Of a stretch of DNA of 64,000 nt, positions 33,107-45,987 are shown piece by piece. The DNA lies in the NCBI GenBank assembly GCA_011009095.1, contig VTPC01001060.1:1-64000 (forward strand), written 5' to 3'. The position numbers and the translations under genes are program-made. How positions within the stretch are numbered: the stretch's first letter is position 1; the number at the start of each line of letters is the position of its first letter. Source of the stretch: Ignelater luminosus (lineage: Eukaryota > Arthropoda > Insecta > Coleoptera > Elateridae). The notes below the pieces were generated by a model. The model worked only from the letters and a program-made list of their open reading frames with translations. It had not been told where the DNA came from and did no database searches.

Positions 33107-34380
33107 CTGAAAAGAAAAATGAATGTAAATACTTGGAAACAGTTATCAGGAAAAAATTAATTTTTGCTTGTAAAGCACTAAAATACTAGAAATTGTTTTA
33201 TATCCAGTAACCTAATTAGTTATAAATTAGATATATCTCTTAACATTAAAACTAAACTCAACGAGAAATAGCAATTGTTTGTTTTGTTTGCGCACTATCA
33301 CCAAGCCTGGCCCCGTCCGGCTTAGTTATACTGGAAACTGGATTTTTCTTAATGGTGATAATCGATACCGAAACAGTAATTTTCACGAACCACTTCGACA
33401 TCACACAACCGCTATTGCGCGTTTGCAAAACTTCATTCAGGTTACCGTTGCTACCAACATCATCATCGCGCACAACTACTTACTAAACGAAAACTTCAAG
33501 CGCGATACAACAGAACATTATTCCTATCCTTCACATTCAGCACAAGCGCGAAGATAGACACGAGCAAGCCGGAATCGCGTCATTATTGCTAATTCCAAGT
33601 ACTATAGTGCCTTTTGGCAAATAGAAAATAGTAGTATAGAGAACACGTGATCGGTTGCGATGAACTCGTTAGAGAAGTGACTAATTAAGCATAGGCCATA
33701 AAACAATTTTGCTATTCCCTCGACGATTTTTTATCGACCCAGTTTATTTAAATTGGTTTAGTTAAATGCAAAGAATATAGGGTCGCTAATGTTTGGCCTT
33801 GAGGCGATTGTCATCGTAGTAGAAGTGACACATTCAACATAACTGTCTTTGCACCTGGTGGCTGGAGTGGTAGCGTCAATAGGAAACTGCAGATCGAATC
33901 GGCTACGAAACAATCTTGCCATACTTTCTATGATTTTTCTTAGATAGCCAGATCAAACATAAAGTTCTGCCATCTCTAACTATCCCCTCCCGTAGATTTC
34001 GTGATGCGTTTCCAAATTCTAGATTTACTTCCCTCTGTGGTTGAAGAGATATTTCATCTTCTATTTAGATTATGGTTGCTTCGCAGCAAACATAACCATG
34101 ATTTGCTCTTGATTTGACTATAGCAAGCATCGAATGGCGCGGCGCGAATTTACTTCAGTTGGGTTGTGGTGTACTTCTAGTAGAGTGTTTGTCGCTGTTC
34201 CAGCCAAATGTAATAGTTGGTTACTTTTTGGAACTGACTCCAATAAAGTGGAATGCTTTGCACAAATGTCATTTTATAATTTTGTTACGGTACTGAGCCA
34301 TAGTTACTTTTATAGCACATTACAGTTTAAAATGAGAAAAGGCATAAATTATTATTTTCAATACCAACCGTATCTCAGAA
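33107..34380. other. intron start and a GC-richer patch
   Basis: Part of the intron between exon B and the common exon. A GC-richer, CpG-containing patch at about 33290-33600 holds short ORFs on both strands. It might be another promoter or first exon, but no donor in the right phase could be fixed. Confidence 0.3.
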
Positions 34381-34510
34381 TCAGGTTTGAAACGGACAAT
34401 TTTACCTGAATTGGAGAAACGCATTAATACACTCCTGATAGCTCAAATTTTATCGTTCAGGTTTAAAACGGACAATTTTACTCAAATTGGATTAAAGCGT
34501 TGACACTTCA
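34381..34510. repeat. two-copy tandem repeat, about 76 bp
   Basis: TCAGGTTTGAAACGGACAAT at about 34382 recurs as TCAGGTTTAAAACGGACAAT at about 34458. Each is followed by a TTTTAC...AATTGGA...GCGTT-like stretch. The two copies are diverged. Confidence 0.65.
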
Positions 34511-37176
34511 TGGGTTCCAATTTTACTTCAATCTTACTCTCCGTATGAAACGTGAAAAATGTAAGTAAAGAATCTTTACTTATATGTCTTGCTTCCATTT
34601 CAGTAAACGTGCAGGCTTAACAAACTGGGTAATAACTGAATATAAACTCACAAAGTGAATGTAACCTTACAAAAGCACGCGCTCGAACTACTTTGTATGA
34701 GATGATCAACACGATCGTGCCAATACACTTTTGGTTTTTAACACACTTTTACCCAAACGGTGTGATGGTACACACTGATTTTGATTTTGTTCGTACTCTG
34801 CTTGTTCCAACTTAAAAAAAATCAAACTGACTTTGAGTTTGTTCAGCTTTTTCACGCGTGAATGTCGTGTACACTTTCGGTTTTACCCTTACATATATAA
34901 ATGGTACGGGTAATACTGGAACGAATCACGAGAAGCATGTCAGGGGCCCTCAAGATCAGCAAAGCTAAAACAGCCGGACTCAGTAAGCGGAAATGAGCAA
35001 CATTGGCTTTCTTTCTTTCTTTATAGTGAGCAGTATAGTTTAATGGGCAGCGTGTTGCATTCAGAAAAATCAAATGCAGGTTTCTGAACAAACCGTCCTC
35101 AGTACGGTTTTCTATGGTTTATCTTAACGGTGTAAGTGGATTACCAGATCTGCAATTTTTCAAAGTTTAATTGCCTTTTTCCGTTTTCGTACGTTTCTTT
35201 TTTAAACCTTGATCGAAAAAGATTTACCGAGTTCTTATTTTAAACCGTTTAGAATGGGACAAACGGGAGCTTATAAACCTACAACTTTTTGACAGTTCTG
35301 ATGTTCTTTTTACCATGGCTATTGTGCCATAAAACTTGTCACTAAAAGCAATTGAGCAGAGTGATGGTAAGAGTTTGTTTCAAAATATTTTTCCATTTGT
35401 GTAGATTCCAGATGCACAAATACCCTCAACAGCTATTGCAGTAGTTACAAGTTACCAGTGCATCTGGAAAAGGGTTTTCTTTGACAGTGATATCAGGATG
35501 TTGATTTATTCGATTTATATTTGAAGATTTCTATTTTTAAAAACTCCAGGAGAAAATTAGCAATTACTGAAGAGAGGGATGGCTCCCTAGACGCTTCAGA
35601 AAATTTTCTTTTTTTCCACTACAAATTTGTCATTTTGGATTGTAAGATGAAATAAGAAATAAACTAAACAAGATGGATTGAATTAAAAGTATAAGACAAT
35701 GTCACCCAATGCTTTAGAAGTTGATTGGTGAAATTGTTTAACCTTCCAGATGGAAGCTTGTATTTCAGTGAATAATCCTAGAATCAACAATAGATCAATA
35801 CAAAAGTTGAGGTATATTTCTTCGGAATCTTGGATAAAAACTAACCCTGACATCACGAGATTAGGCAATCCGTTATAACTTAGCTTTACCGAGCAAGTAA
35901 TCATGTCTACTCCTTTTTGGCACATCACATCAAATCTTAAAGTTCACTTTTATTATTATTTATTTAGTTACTTAGATCAAATAAGATATTATTTTTTAAT
36001 AAGTATTTCGAGTTATGAATGTTTTTCTGTCTAACTTATAAAGAAAATGATTCTATTCTTATTTAGAAAATGATATACTAAAGGCAAGCAAAGACACTGT
36101 AGTCAAACAGATAACAGGTAAACAAATATAAACATTGATTAGTTGCCTTGCAAGTAATAACTGTCATGTTAGGTATCAGTTGAATGCAACAAGTTCACCG
36201 AAAAACTGAAACAAATTGCAAGTGTTTCACACATTCATGTCCGTTCTACTTCCGTCACGAATGCATGAATTCCATGTCGTGTTGAACATTTCATTTAAAA
36301 AAGTAAATATGTCTGCATTTATATTCGTATCAAAAGTGTTGAAACAATTATCCATGAACTTTTGACATTTGACGGCGTCTACACAAGACTACCCCATATC
36401 ACGACAACCTACTACAACCATTAGTAATATTCCATTAAACGATAAAATGATATTTTGCATGCTACTTGTATTTATTATAATAAATAGCAGTTTCCATTGG
36501 GCTGAAAAATATGCATGCAGTCAGCAGCCATTCTAATAAATAAAGTAAACATATTTTTATAGCTTACGCCCATTCACTAATTGTAAATGTGTACCTTGTC
36601 GATTATTCAAATTATTTAAAGCTCACTCAGCAAATTACACCTTTTATATAAACATTTCATGACAAGGTCATAAAAGTAGTGCTGTGGTATAGCCGCAAAG
36701 TTTCTTTCAAGATCATACACTATTCTACTAACCCCTAAACCCTGCCGTGCGTTTGTTATTTATTTATTCATTACAATGCTTCAATATTATAGTTCGTTTA
36801 CAACATTCAACCCGTTGAGGATTAAAAAATAGTCAATAACCACTAAGTTCCTGTACATTTGAGCTGTAAGAGATTTAGAATCCATTTTTATCATGCTTCA
36901 TGGTTAACATTGATTTTGAGTTGAGCTAAATGCAACCTTGACATTCACATCAAACTCATGGTAAAATCTGTTGAATCGCGATAACAGATAAGAAACTCAA
37001 GAAAGGGTAGGATTAGCATTTCTTAATGAGCACACAGTTTGCATCTGTAAAAGAAAGAGAATCAAGTTTTTCATAATTAATGATAGTGTAGTTTAAACTT
37101 TAAACCATATGGGTTTGTTATCTCACTTCATATTAAGACTTGTTGGATAATAATGAAAAAATCGAAATTTAGAAAT
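34511..37176. other. intronic, nothing recognised
   Basis: AT-rich sequence inside the glutamate-rich gene's intron. Short ORFs here have no family resemblance. Confidence 0.35.
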
Positions 37177-37860
37177 GTCTACCGACCTTTAGAATTTTGT
37201 GAGTCCAAAGACTTGGGAAGTCTGAGGCCCTTGTGATCCACAAATTATATGAATTGAATAACTTCAAGATGTAAAAATTATCTACCAACATATACTTTTT
37301 GATGCTCAACATGGGGCACTAAACATACTTGCATATCGTACAATTGCAACACCTCGGTTCTGAACATGTTATACCGCTAGATGCTCTATAGCATTACACC
37401 TTATTCTTCCAACTAGAGATCGTCACCGATACACGAGTTAAAGGCCAATTAGTATATGTCCGTAAATGATTTTTTAGTTTTAAAGTCACCCATCATTGGA
37501 TATTGTAAAACTCCAAATTCTAGAGAATTTTGACGTTCTTGTGGGCCGCAAATTAAACGTGTTGTATGAGTTCATAATATAAAAATGCTTTACTAATATT
37601 CATTTTTGGCGCCCAACGCGGGGCGCTAAAATCACTTATAAATCATACACTCCCTTAAGTGCATTATCAAGTACACAGCCACCAAGAACATCCTTTCGTA
37701 TCATCACAACACGTTACTTTTGAGCAAGTTATACCGTTTAGTGCACTGCAACATATACTTCATTTGTCCCTTAAGCGCTAGCGCTTTTCGTGCCCCACGT
37801 TAACCGTCAAAAAATATATGTCGGTAAATCATTTTTCAGTTTTAAGGGCATTCATCACAT
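37177..37860. repeat. two diverged 307-bp tandem units with a GCCCAACGnGGGGC motif
   Basis: A first unit with GATGCTCAACATGGGGCACT near 37301 and a second with GGCGCCCAACGCGGGGCGCT near 37608 are 307 bp apart at the shared CAAC. Similar flanks repeat in order: TACCGACCT/AGAATTTTG, AAATTATATGAATTG/AAATTAAACGTGTTG, GTTATACCG, TATGTCCGTAAATGATTTTT/TATGTCGGTAAATCATTTTT. A third relative of the motif occurs at about 52393. The motif resembles primer-binding sites next to insect LTRs, but no LTR was shown. Confidence 0.55.
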
Positions 37861-38196
37861 ACAATTTTTATCTTACATGTACCTCCTAGATTACTATTTT
37901 CGACTGTTAGTACGACGTGACAAAACAATGTTTTTATGCTCAATGTCTAATCCTGGTTTAAACGTTTAAAGAAGCATACGATAAATCTAAATTTATCTAG
38001 AGATTTTGTAATGTTCTAATTGAGATTATAAAGTAATTAAGTAACTCGAAGCAAATTCTTTCGTTATCTAACAATTCCATATCATATATCACATACGGAA
38101 AGAATACGTAAGCAATGCTGAAGACATCTGATTATGTGTTCACATGCACCAATTGTTTCTGTAAAATAAATTGGAAAATGTAATTTTACTACTCAC
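37861..38196. other. intronic, nothing recognised
   Basis: AT-rich sequence just downstream of exon B on the minus strand. Confidence 0.3.
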
Positions 38197-38278
38197 CTAA
38201 ATAGAGACCAGAGAATCCCAAAATTGAATCAGCAGTTAAAACACCCAAATGTAAATTCTGATTCAGTGATTCTTCCAT
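38197..38278 (-). CDS. alternative first exon B of the glutamate-rich gene
   Basis: On the minus strand, ATG at 38278-38276 opens MEESLNQNLHLGVLTADSIL followed by GFSGLYL, then a strong donor G|GTGAGTAGT after 38197. The one leftover base plus AC of the common exon makes GAC (Asp), so the join reads LYLDVGETAKDG in frame. The predicted isoform is 219 aa and lacks an N-terminal glycine or cysteine. The intron to the common exon is about 5.1 kb. Confidence 0.68.
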
Positions 38279-39728
38279 AATTATTTATTAATTTCTGTAG
38301 CAGTACCATACGCGTATGCAAGCGGAAGTTACTGTAGGTGGCACTGTTTGATAACTAGTAATTATACGTAATATAATGTCATCGCAAATTACATTAACAA
38401 AGCATGACTAGTTTTTCACAATGACCTTATATGCGTTAAGTAATAAATTACTTATAATAAAAATGCTGTTAAAATTTTACATCATGAAGTGATAAGCTAT
38501 CAGAACAATAAAACGTACGTGGGTGCCAGTTTGTAACTGCAATCAAATGCACGAGCACATTGAGAAAACATCGCTCGAGGATAAAGAAGCTACAGCTATC
38601 TTTCTCGCAATTATTTATATTGGAGTACCATCACTTCTTCTATTTTACTTGGAGAGCACACTAAAATGATTTTTGGACGTAGCCCTACAAATAAAGTTCA
38701 AAACTTCTAAAATCGTTTTTGTTTTATTTTATAGATTTTGGCACCACGACCACTGAATACACCTTTGCAACTTTCTGTCTTTTGTTTTGAGTTCCGTAAA
38801 TTAGGCTTCAAGGTCACTTTTGTATTCTGCTGTTCTAGGAAAATTAAACTTTACAGTTTCCCTTTCTGTACTTTTTTTCTTCGAGTTGAATTAGCTTTCT
38901 TTGCAAATTACACTCCCACTTTATAATGAGGAATAGAAGAGTGACACTGTTAAGTAACTCTAATTTTGCTTTCAATAATCATAACAAACAAATAAAGATA
39001 AGAATGACTACTATAAAGCACGTTATAGTACATTTTGCAGTTTGATACTACCAAATCTGTTGTTATCAATTTTTATGTTTTTTTCGTTTGTAGTAGAAGC
39101 TCGCTTGGATATCTTCAAATCTTCAAGAGTTCTTGTTTTACAGAAATTAAATTTACTTCTGAAGGGTTTCAAAAAATAACAACCTGCAGCTCTAGTTATA
39201 TAATAATTAACACGTGCTTGCAAGTGCTACCGTAATTTAGCATTTTTTTGTACGCAATGCTTTTTATTTTATCTAAAAAAACGTTTATGAATTGTAAACT
39301 AAGTTTTAACAAATTTTTGAAGAAGTAAGAATAAACCACATTTACTTTTAATAGATTTAAATTAAATAACACCCTGTAGCTATAAATGTAGAATAATTAA
39401 AATATACTTTCAGATGCTATTCAACATTTTCATCTTGTATGCAATGACTTTGACTTCCTCTTAATATCTGTGGCGTTTATTATTTAAAATTTTGTAAAAG
39501 TAATTTCTTCTTAATAATATGCGTTATTTAAATATTATTATTAAATTCTAGTGTCTCCTTATAAAAATGCTTTCTTCGAGCTAATATTTTATTATTTTGC
39601 TACATGATATAAAATTATCTTAACTCAAAAAAAAATAATTTTCAAATGTTTCAAATTGATGTAAGTTTCTTTCTTTGCACAAATAAATTGAATTATGCAT
39701 AATGCTGTTTCTTTTATTTCTAGTAGTA
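38279..39728. other. intronic or upstream of exon B, nothing recognised
   Basis: It would contain the promoter of the exon B transcript. No TATA box or initiator stood out. Confidence 0.3.
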
Positions 39729-41025
39729 GTTTTCCAATAAGAGGTGTTATTTTGAATAGCCCGCTATTTCGGTAGATGTCACTTTTGAAGCTATCATTTT
39801 TTGACATTTAACAAGTAGAAACTACGCCATTAATAAATATGGAACGATACACGCTTCAACAACGCATTGGAATTATTAAAATTCACTATAAAAATGGTGA
39901 AAATTTGGCAGAGACGGTTCGTAAAACTCGAACATTTTTGGGTCACCGTGAAGCACCTTGTCGGACCGCAATACAGAAATTGGTGAAAACATTCGAGCTC
40001 TTGGGACAAGTTAGTGATGTGAAGAATAAAACCCGTGCACGTCGCTCAAGAACAGCCGAGAATATTGCTGTTGTAGCCGAAAGTGTTAAAGAAAACCCAG
40101 GTTTGTCCATTCCTCGTCGTTCTTTGGAATTAGCCATTCCACAAACGTCATTACACCGTATTTTGCATAAAGATTTGGGTCTTAAGGCTTATAAAGTCCA
40201 GTTAACACAAGAACTCTAGCCGGCCGATCATCAACAACGTCGTGTCTTTGCTGATTGGGTCGTTGAAATGCATGAAAATGATCCAGAATTCCATCGAAAA
40301 ATCATCTTGAGTGATGAGGCCCATTTCCACCTCGGTGGCTTCGTCAACAAGCAAAATTGTCGGATCTGGGGCTCAGAAAATCCAAGAGTTATTGTTGAAA
40401 AGTCTCTCTATCCTCAACGTGTGACTGTTTGGTGCGGTTTATGGTCCGGCGGAGTCATTGGACCTTACTTTTTCGAAAATGAGGCTGGAGCAACAGTTAC
40501 GGTGACTGGATTGCGCTATCGAGAGATGATTAACGATTTTTTATGGCCGGAATTGGATGGTATTGATCTGGACAACGTTTACTTTCAACAAGACGGCGCT
40601 ACGTGCCACACAAGCAACGAAACCATTGATCTTTTACGGAAAAAGTTTCCGGACCGTGTTATCTCTCGAAGAGGTGATCACAATTGGCCACCGAGATCTT
40701 GTGATTTAACACCTTGCGACTTCTTTCTTTGGGGCCACGTGAAAGAGAAGGTCTACGCCAACAGCCCAGCGTCGATTCAAGACCTCAAAGATGGCATTCG
40801 TGAGGCTATCGAGGACATAGGGCAGCCACTTTGCGATTTGGTTATGGAAAATTTCATGAAAAGGATATTGTCCTGTAAGCGTGGTCGTGGTGGTCATTTG
40901 CCTGATGTTATTTTCCACTATTAACGGCATACCTTCCTCTTTATAATGAAATAAACATCCGATCATTTATATTAAAAAATGGCACTTTTCTTTGAATATC
41001 AAAATAACACCTCTTATTGGAAAAC
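39729..41025 (+). mobile_element. IS630-Tc1-mariner element, DD41D type
   Basis: Inverted repeats of 26-27 bp bound it: left 39729-39755 (begins GTTTTCCAATAAGAGGTGTT) and right 40999-41025, the exact complement. They enclose a near-complete transposase gene. TA dinucleotides lie close to both ends, but an exact TA duplication could not be set. The element lies in the long intron of the glutamate-rich gene, opposite to it. Confidence 0.8.
39839..40924 (+). pseudogene. DD41D transposase, one in-frame stop
   Basis: One frame of 361 codons runs from ATG 39839 to TAA 40922-40924, broken only by TAG at 40217-40219. The N-terminal half carries the helix-turn-helix (YTLQQRIGIIKIHYKNGENL, TSLHRILHKDLGLKAYK). 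The catalytic residues are D in LSDEAHFHLGG, D in FQQDGATCHTS and D in LTPCDFFLWG, with 41 residues between the last two, the spacing of the DD41D group. The enzyme would cut the element out and insert it at TA. AAG to TAG would explain the stop. All catalytic residues are kept, so the copy is young or only recently silenced. Confidence 0.82.
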
Positions 41026-42965
41026 CCTTTATATTCCAAATAACTACTATAATTGAAGTGTAATAATTAAAAACTCCACTTTAGTTCAATTTAAGTTAAA
41101 TTCAATTTTGTGTGTTTGAATTGTTCATAATACGAAAGAATTAAATATATCCCAGCAAAAACTCAATTCCTAATTTAGGTGTCAGATTCCAAATAATTTA
41201 CTTACCGATCGTAGTTTCATTTTGTCAAGGTCAGTATTTCAGTATATTTCAGTTTAATAATAATTCAAATTTTTAAAAGGTACATAGAGTGTCATTCAAG
41301 GCTATGTAAGATTTGGTAATTTTTGCAAATTTTGAATTTATAATCGAAATAATTAACAAAATAAAATATAAAATATCTAATAAAAATTAATATTTTTACG
41401 TTAATTTTTACTATCACTATACTATTATCACAAAATTTAAATCTTACTCTTATCACAACTACTGTGTAATTTTGATTTGTAAGCTTTAATCTGAGAAAGT
41501 TTTATTATAATTAATCTAAGTGTAAAAGTTTCATTTGTTTATAAGCGAGTAGCGTAAGCTATAGAAAGTTATCCAAAATCTGATTAGGATAAACAGAAAA
41601 GAAAAGAAAAGGAAATGATGAAATATTTTATTTTTATTGGAAAGATTCTGCGTATGTCAAATACTAATAGACAATAGGAATAGTTGACATTTTTACTTTA
41701 ATGTTGCTTTTTTGCAAAACTGGAAGTTATTATGTTCTCAAGACTAAGACCGAGATTATGTTGCAAAATTTATATTTTTGCTAACTAGAAATGTTCGATG
41801 TAAGCTTAAATGTTGGCACTAGACAATCGTATCGGTGTTTAATGTAATTTTAAAATTCCTAGATTTTTCAATGTCACCTGGCCACGAGCAAAAGAGGCAA
41901 ACTGATTTCATTTAAATAGCAAACGGGCAACGTTCAAGTTAGTATGAGAGTTAGTTCAGTTAGTTAATTATTAATTGACAGTTTAGAAATAATTCATAAT
42001 CAAACTAAGTTTTTTTAATTTAACTAGACTTTAATAATGTTAGCAATTTGTTTATGATTAGTAATGATGGTTTTGATAATTTTAAATTTAATTGTAATTA
42101 TTTTTTTACTAAAAGTAAAAAATGAGATCACTTAGAATTGACAAATCAAGTGGGCGTTCAACGTAAAATTGTTCATTTCAAGTGATAATTCACTTTTTGA
42201 ACTTTATCTTTACTTTGCTTTGTGACAAGCGTGCCACCACAACTTTATATTCTATGAACAGAACAGAAAAAGACTTTGTGTAATTAATAAAAGTTTAATT
42301 TCAAACGATTTTAGACAATCAGTTGGAACGTTAACCCAGACTGTTAAGAATGTTTTCCACTAATTTTTTTATGCAGATTTACATGAAAATGTGATTTTTC
42401 CTTTTATTTGGATATTTTCAACTAACATATTTAACTCTTGTGATAAGTTGACGTTTACAAAACTAAAAAACAGCAAACGCTAGTAGTTTTGTAGATAACA
42501 AGAAAATCAGTATTCAAAGCAATATTGAATTAGTTGAAGATATGGTATTTTAGATTGATGACCAAAATTTCCAGAAGTGCCCTTTTTCAGAAAATCCCAA
42601 TTTTTGAGAATTTCATTAATAATTAGTCTGAAATAGATTTTATTTTCCTCGGAAACAGAAATGTATTTGAAGAAATTTTTCCATATTTCCTCTAACACTA
42701 ATTTTACTACAATTGTGGTATAAAAGATATTTTAACCAGAAATAGAGTTTTCAAAGGTTAAACGTTGAAACAGATTACTTGATTATTTAGAAAGCTATTT
42801 TATATATCAAAATAATTTGTTTTTACAAGAAAATATGGTACTTTATGGTGTTTTGTTAACTATGTTAACATGCCCATTAAATTCATTTCCAGCGACTATC
42901 AAACATTTTTTATATGTTGCGAACTCTCAGATATGACGAGTTTTATATTTCCTTTCATGAAGCTC
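41026..42965. other. intronic, nothing recognised
   Basis: AT-rich sequence right of the DD41D element, without coding or repeat structure I can support. Confidence 0.35.
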
Positions 42966-42990
42966 CAATAATAATAATAATAACAATACG
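42966..42990. repeat. (AAT)n microsatellite
   Basis: AATAATAATAATAATAACAAT, about seven units with one change. Confidence 0.8.
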
Positions 42991-44707
42991 TAAAATTACA
43001 TTAAATATGTACCTACTATGTATTGTATTTCGTGAAACAGAAAAGGCATTACGTTTGTCGTTCTATTTCTGACATGCTTTTAACTTTAATAATTTCCTGT
43101 AAATATCAATACCAATCAACTATCTACAGTACTGAAAACATATAACACGATAACTAGGCAACATACCAACTAAATATTTTTTAAGTGTTATCTTTATTAA
43201 ATGTCTTCCAAATCTGATAGTTTTGCAAAGCACATAATTACTGATTCTTAACTTTTAAGTACCCACACACAGTTCAATGATCTCTTTTGTTGCAGTTCCA
43301 TCAAGAGAAAATAATAGCGTGTCTATTAAAAACCATTTTCACATTTATAATCCTCACACGCAATAGTTCCCAGTAAGTATAAAAATTGATTTTTTTTATT
43401 TTTCGTATAGTCAACGACATTTGACCTTTTATTATAAATTTAAGTAACAAGAAGTATTCGGTAAAAACTGTAAAGTTCGTGTTTTTACCGCTTCGAGGAA
43501 CAAATTAATCGATAGGTAAATGTTTTCTTCTTAAATGACCACGAATTTACATTTATTTAAAATTCTAACGACTCCAATGTCATTTACTTCTGTTTAAACA
43601 CGTTGTACTGTCACGAAGTGAAAATTTAATTGTATTCCTGATAATCCTTTACAAGAAAATAATTATTTTGCTGTTTTTTAATTGAAAGTCCCTGTATGCT
43701 TTTTACATTTTAATTTGTTCGAGATAAAGGCTTTTATGGCTTGTATAACAAGTTCAAAACATTCAAAACAAGTGTCATGTGTATTTTTGAAAACAGATTG
43801 AAGTGACATTTTACGAGGACAAATGATTTAATAAATGAAAAGCAAAACAAATGCTTTACACAAGATATTAGATTTGTCTAAGAATTAAAAAAAAAACGCA
43901 TTGTCAGAAAAATAACAACACCGCTACTATCAGCTAAGGTGCTCTTTCTCATCTCTGCTCATCTTTTCAAAAACTCAACTGCTAGCAACAGGTGCATCTT
44001 AACTTCTGAAATAGCTTGTAAAAGCAAAAGCAAATATACATTGTTTTAAGAAAATCTTGTTACACATAACGATGTTTCCATACTTTACGCTGTATCTTTT
44101 GGTTTTACCTAGCTTGCTCCAAAGCGCTGGGCCTTAGAGGTAACCGATCTAAATGTTAATGAAACATTACAGAAAAATAACTCTAAAAGAAAAAATCTCA
44201 TTTAAGTAGGAATTACTGACATCAATATTTTAACGTCATCTTAGACATGGTTTTTCCTTTTTGTCCTCTTATCTTCTTGCTTGTAACTTCAACATCTTCA
44301 GTTGTCAATCTCCTCTGACGATTAAAATGTGTACAATGTGGCTGGACCAAATTCTATAGCAAACAATATTTTGATGTGATTATGTGTCAGTGATATCAAA
44401 GGTTCAATGTAGACAGGCTAGTCTATATAGTACATTAAAGACGAAGAAAGTGTTGCTTTAAGAACAAAATAAGATGTGAACTCAATTAACAAAATTGATC
44501 TAATTTGGTAAGTATGGATGGAAAGAACTGTTGAGCACAACAAAAGATTTGTATCGAGGCTGTTCTAAAGCTTTTTACTTTAGACCAAGACTGAGATAAA
44601 AAATATTATTATCTCTGACAAGATTTAAAGCTTTCAAAACTATCCTAAAACAAAAAAAACAGTCTGTGCATTCTACAACGCCAATGTTGCCATAACTGAA
44701 AAAAATA
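42991..44707. other. intronic, nothing recognised
   Basis: AT-rich sequence between the microsatellite and the mariner element. No supported feature. Confidence 0.35.
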
Positions 44708-45987
44708 CGAGGGTGGTCTGAAAAGTTTCCGACCTCAACGTGAAGATGGCAGCACTCGTAAATAAAAGCTACTGAATTTCGTTGTTCATCTGTTGACAGT
44801 TACTCACCAAAGTTTCAGCCATTTTGGACGCGCAGTTTTTATGTAACAGTCGTTTGAGTGAGTTGATGTGTTTTTTTGTGAAAATCGACAAAATCGAGTA
44901 TCGAGCTGTCATAAAATATTTGTTTTTGAAAGGCAATACGCCTTCGCAAATAAAAGATGAGTTGGATTCTGTGTATGGGGACTCTGCACCATCATTTACC
45001 ACAGTGAAATTTTGGGCTGCTGAATTTAAACGTGGCCGTAAGAGCTTGGGAGACGATGAACGTTTGGGACGTCCAAAAACTGCAACCACCGACGAAAACA
45101 TCGCCAGAGTTCACCAAATGGTGCTAGACGACCGCTGAATTAAAGTGAGAGAGATAGAAGAGGTTATGAACATGTCAAAAGAACGTGTTTGTCACATATT
45201 AAATCAACATTTAGGCATGAGAAAGCTGTCCGCGCGTTGGGTGACGCGTTTGCTCACGTTAGACCAAAAACGTGTTCGAATGAATATTTCCAACGCTCTT
45301 TTGACGCAGTTTAGGCGAAATAAATCCGAGTTTTGGCGCCGATTAATTACTGTAGATGAAACTTGGATACACCATTATACGCCCGAAACAAAAATACAGT
45401 CCAAACAGTGGACTGCAAAGGGGTAACCGGCTCCAAAAAAAGCAAAAACTGTTTTTTCGGCTGGGAAAGTGATGGCAACTGTTTTTTGGGATAGTCATGG
45501 AGTTATTTTAATCGATTATCTTCAAAAAGGAAAAACCATTACAGGAGCATACTATGCATCATTACTTGACAAGCTGAAGGCAGAAATTGCGAAAAAACGG
45601 CCACATTTGCAGAAAAAGAAAATCCTGTGTCACCAAGACAACGCACCGTCTCACACCTCAGCGGTTGCCATGGCGAAAATCCACGAATTACGGTTTGAAC
45701 TGCTTGACCATCCGCCTTACTCACCAGATCTAGCCCCAAGCGACTTCTTTTCGTTCCTTCATCTAAAAATTGCGCTCGGAGGACAAAGATTTTCGTCAAA
45801 TGAAGAGGCAATCACCTTCGTGAACAATTATTTTGGAGAGAAAAATGCCGAGTACTATTTGGACGGGTTACAGAGATGGGAGCATCGCTGGGAGAAGTGT
45901 GTAGAGTTACAAGGAGACTATGTTGAAAAATAAAAAAAAATTTTTAGAAAATCTTTGTTAGGTCGGAAACTTTTCAGACCACCCTCG
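44708..45987 (+). mobile_element. full-length mariner with perfect 28-bp TIRs
   Basis: The 28-bp ends (beginning CGAGGGTGGTCTGAAAAGTT at 44708; complement at 45960-45987) are identical and flanked by TA at 44706-44707 and 45988-45989. The length is 1280 bp, normal for mariner. It carries one transposase frame with two stops. Confidence 0.9.
44824..45933 (+). pseudogene. mariner DD34D transposase, two in-frame stops
   Basis: A single frame of 369 codons (start more likely at the second ATG, 44866, which leaves 355 aa) is interrupted by TGA at 45136-45138 and TAA at 45424-45426. Seen in order are IEYRAVIKYLFLKGNTPSQI, the linker LGRPKTATTDENIARV, WRRLITVDETWIHHY, CHQDNAPSHTS and PPYSPDLAPSDFF. 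The last two aspartates are 34 residues apart. The C terminus is intact (RWEHRWEKCVELQGDYVEK). CGA to TGA fits a CpG transition. There are no frameshifts, so inactivation is recent. Confidence 0.88.

Noticed and set aside
33258-33557. ORFs on both strands in a GC-richer patch as a third first exon
   Set aside because: No donor in the phase needed for the common exon could be identified, and the peptides show no family features.
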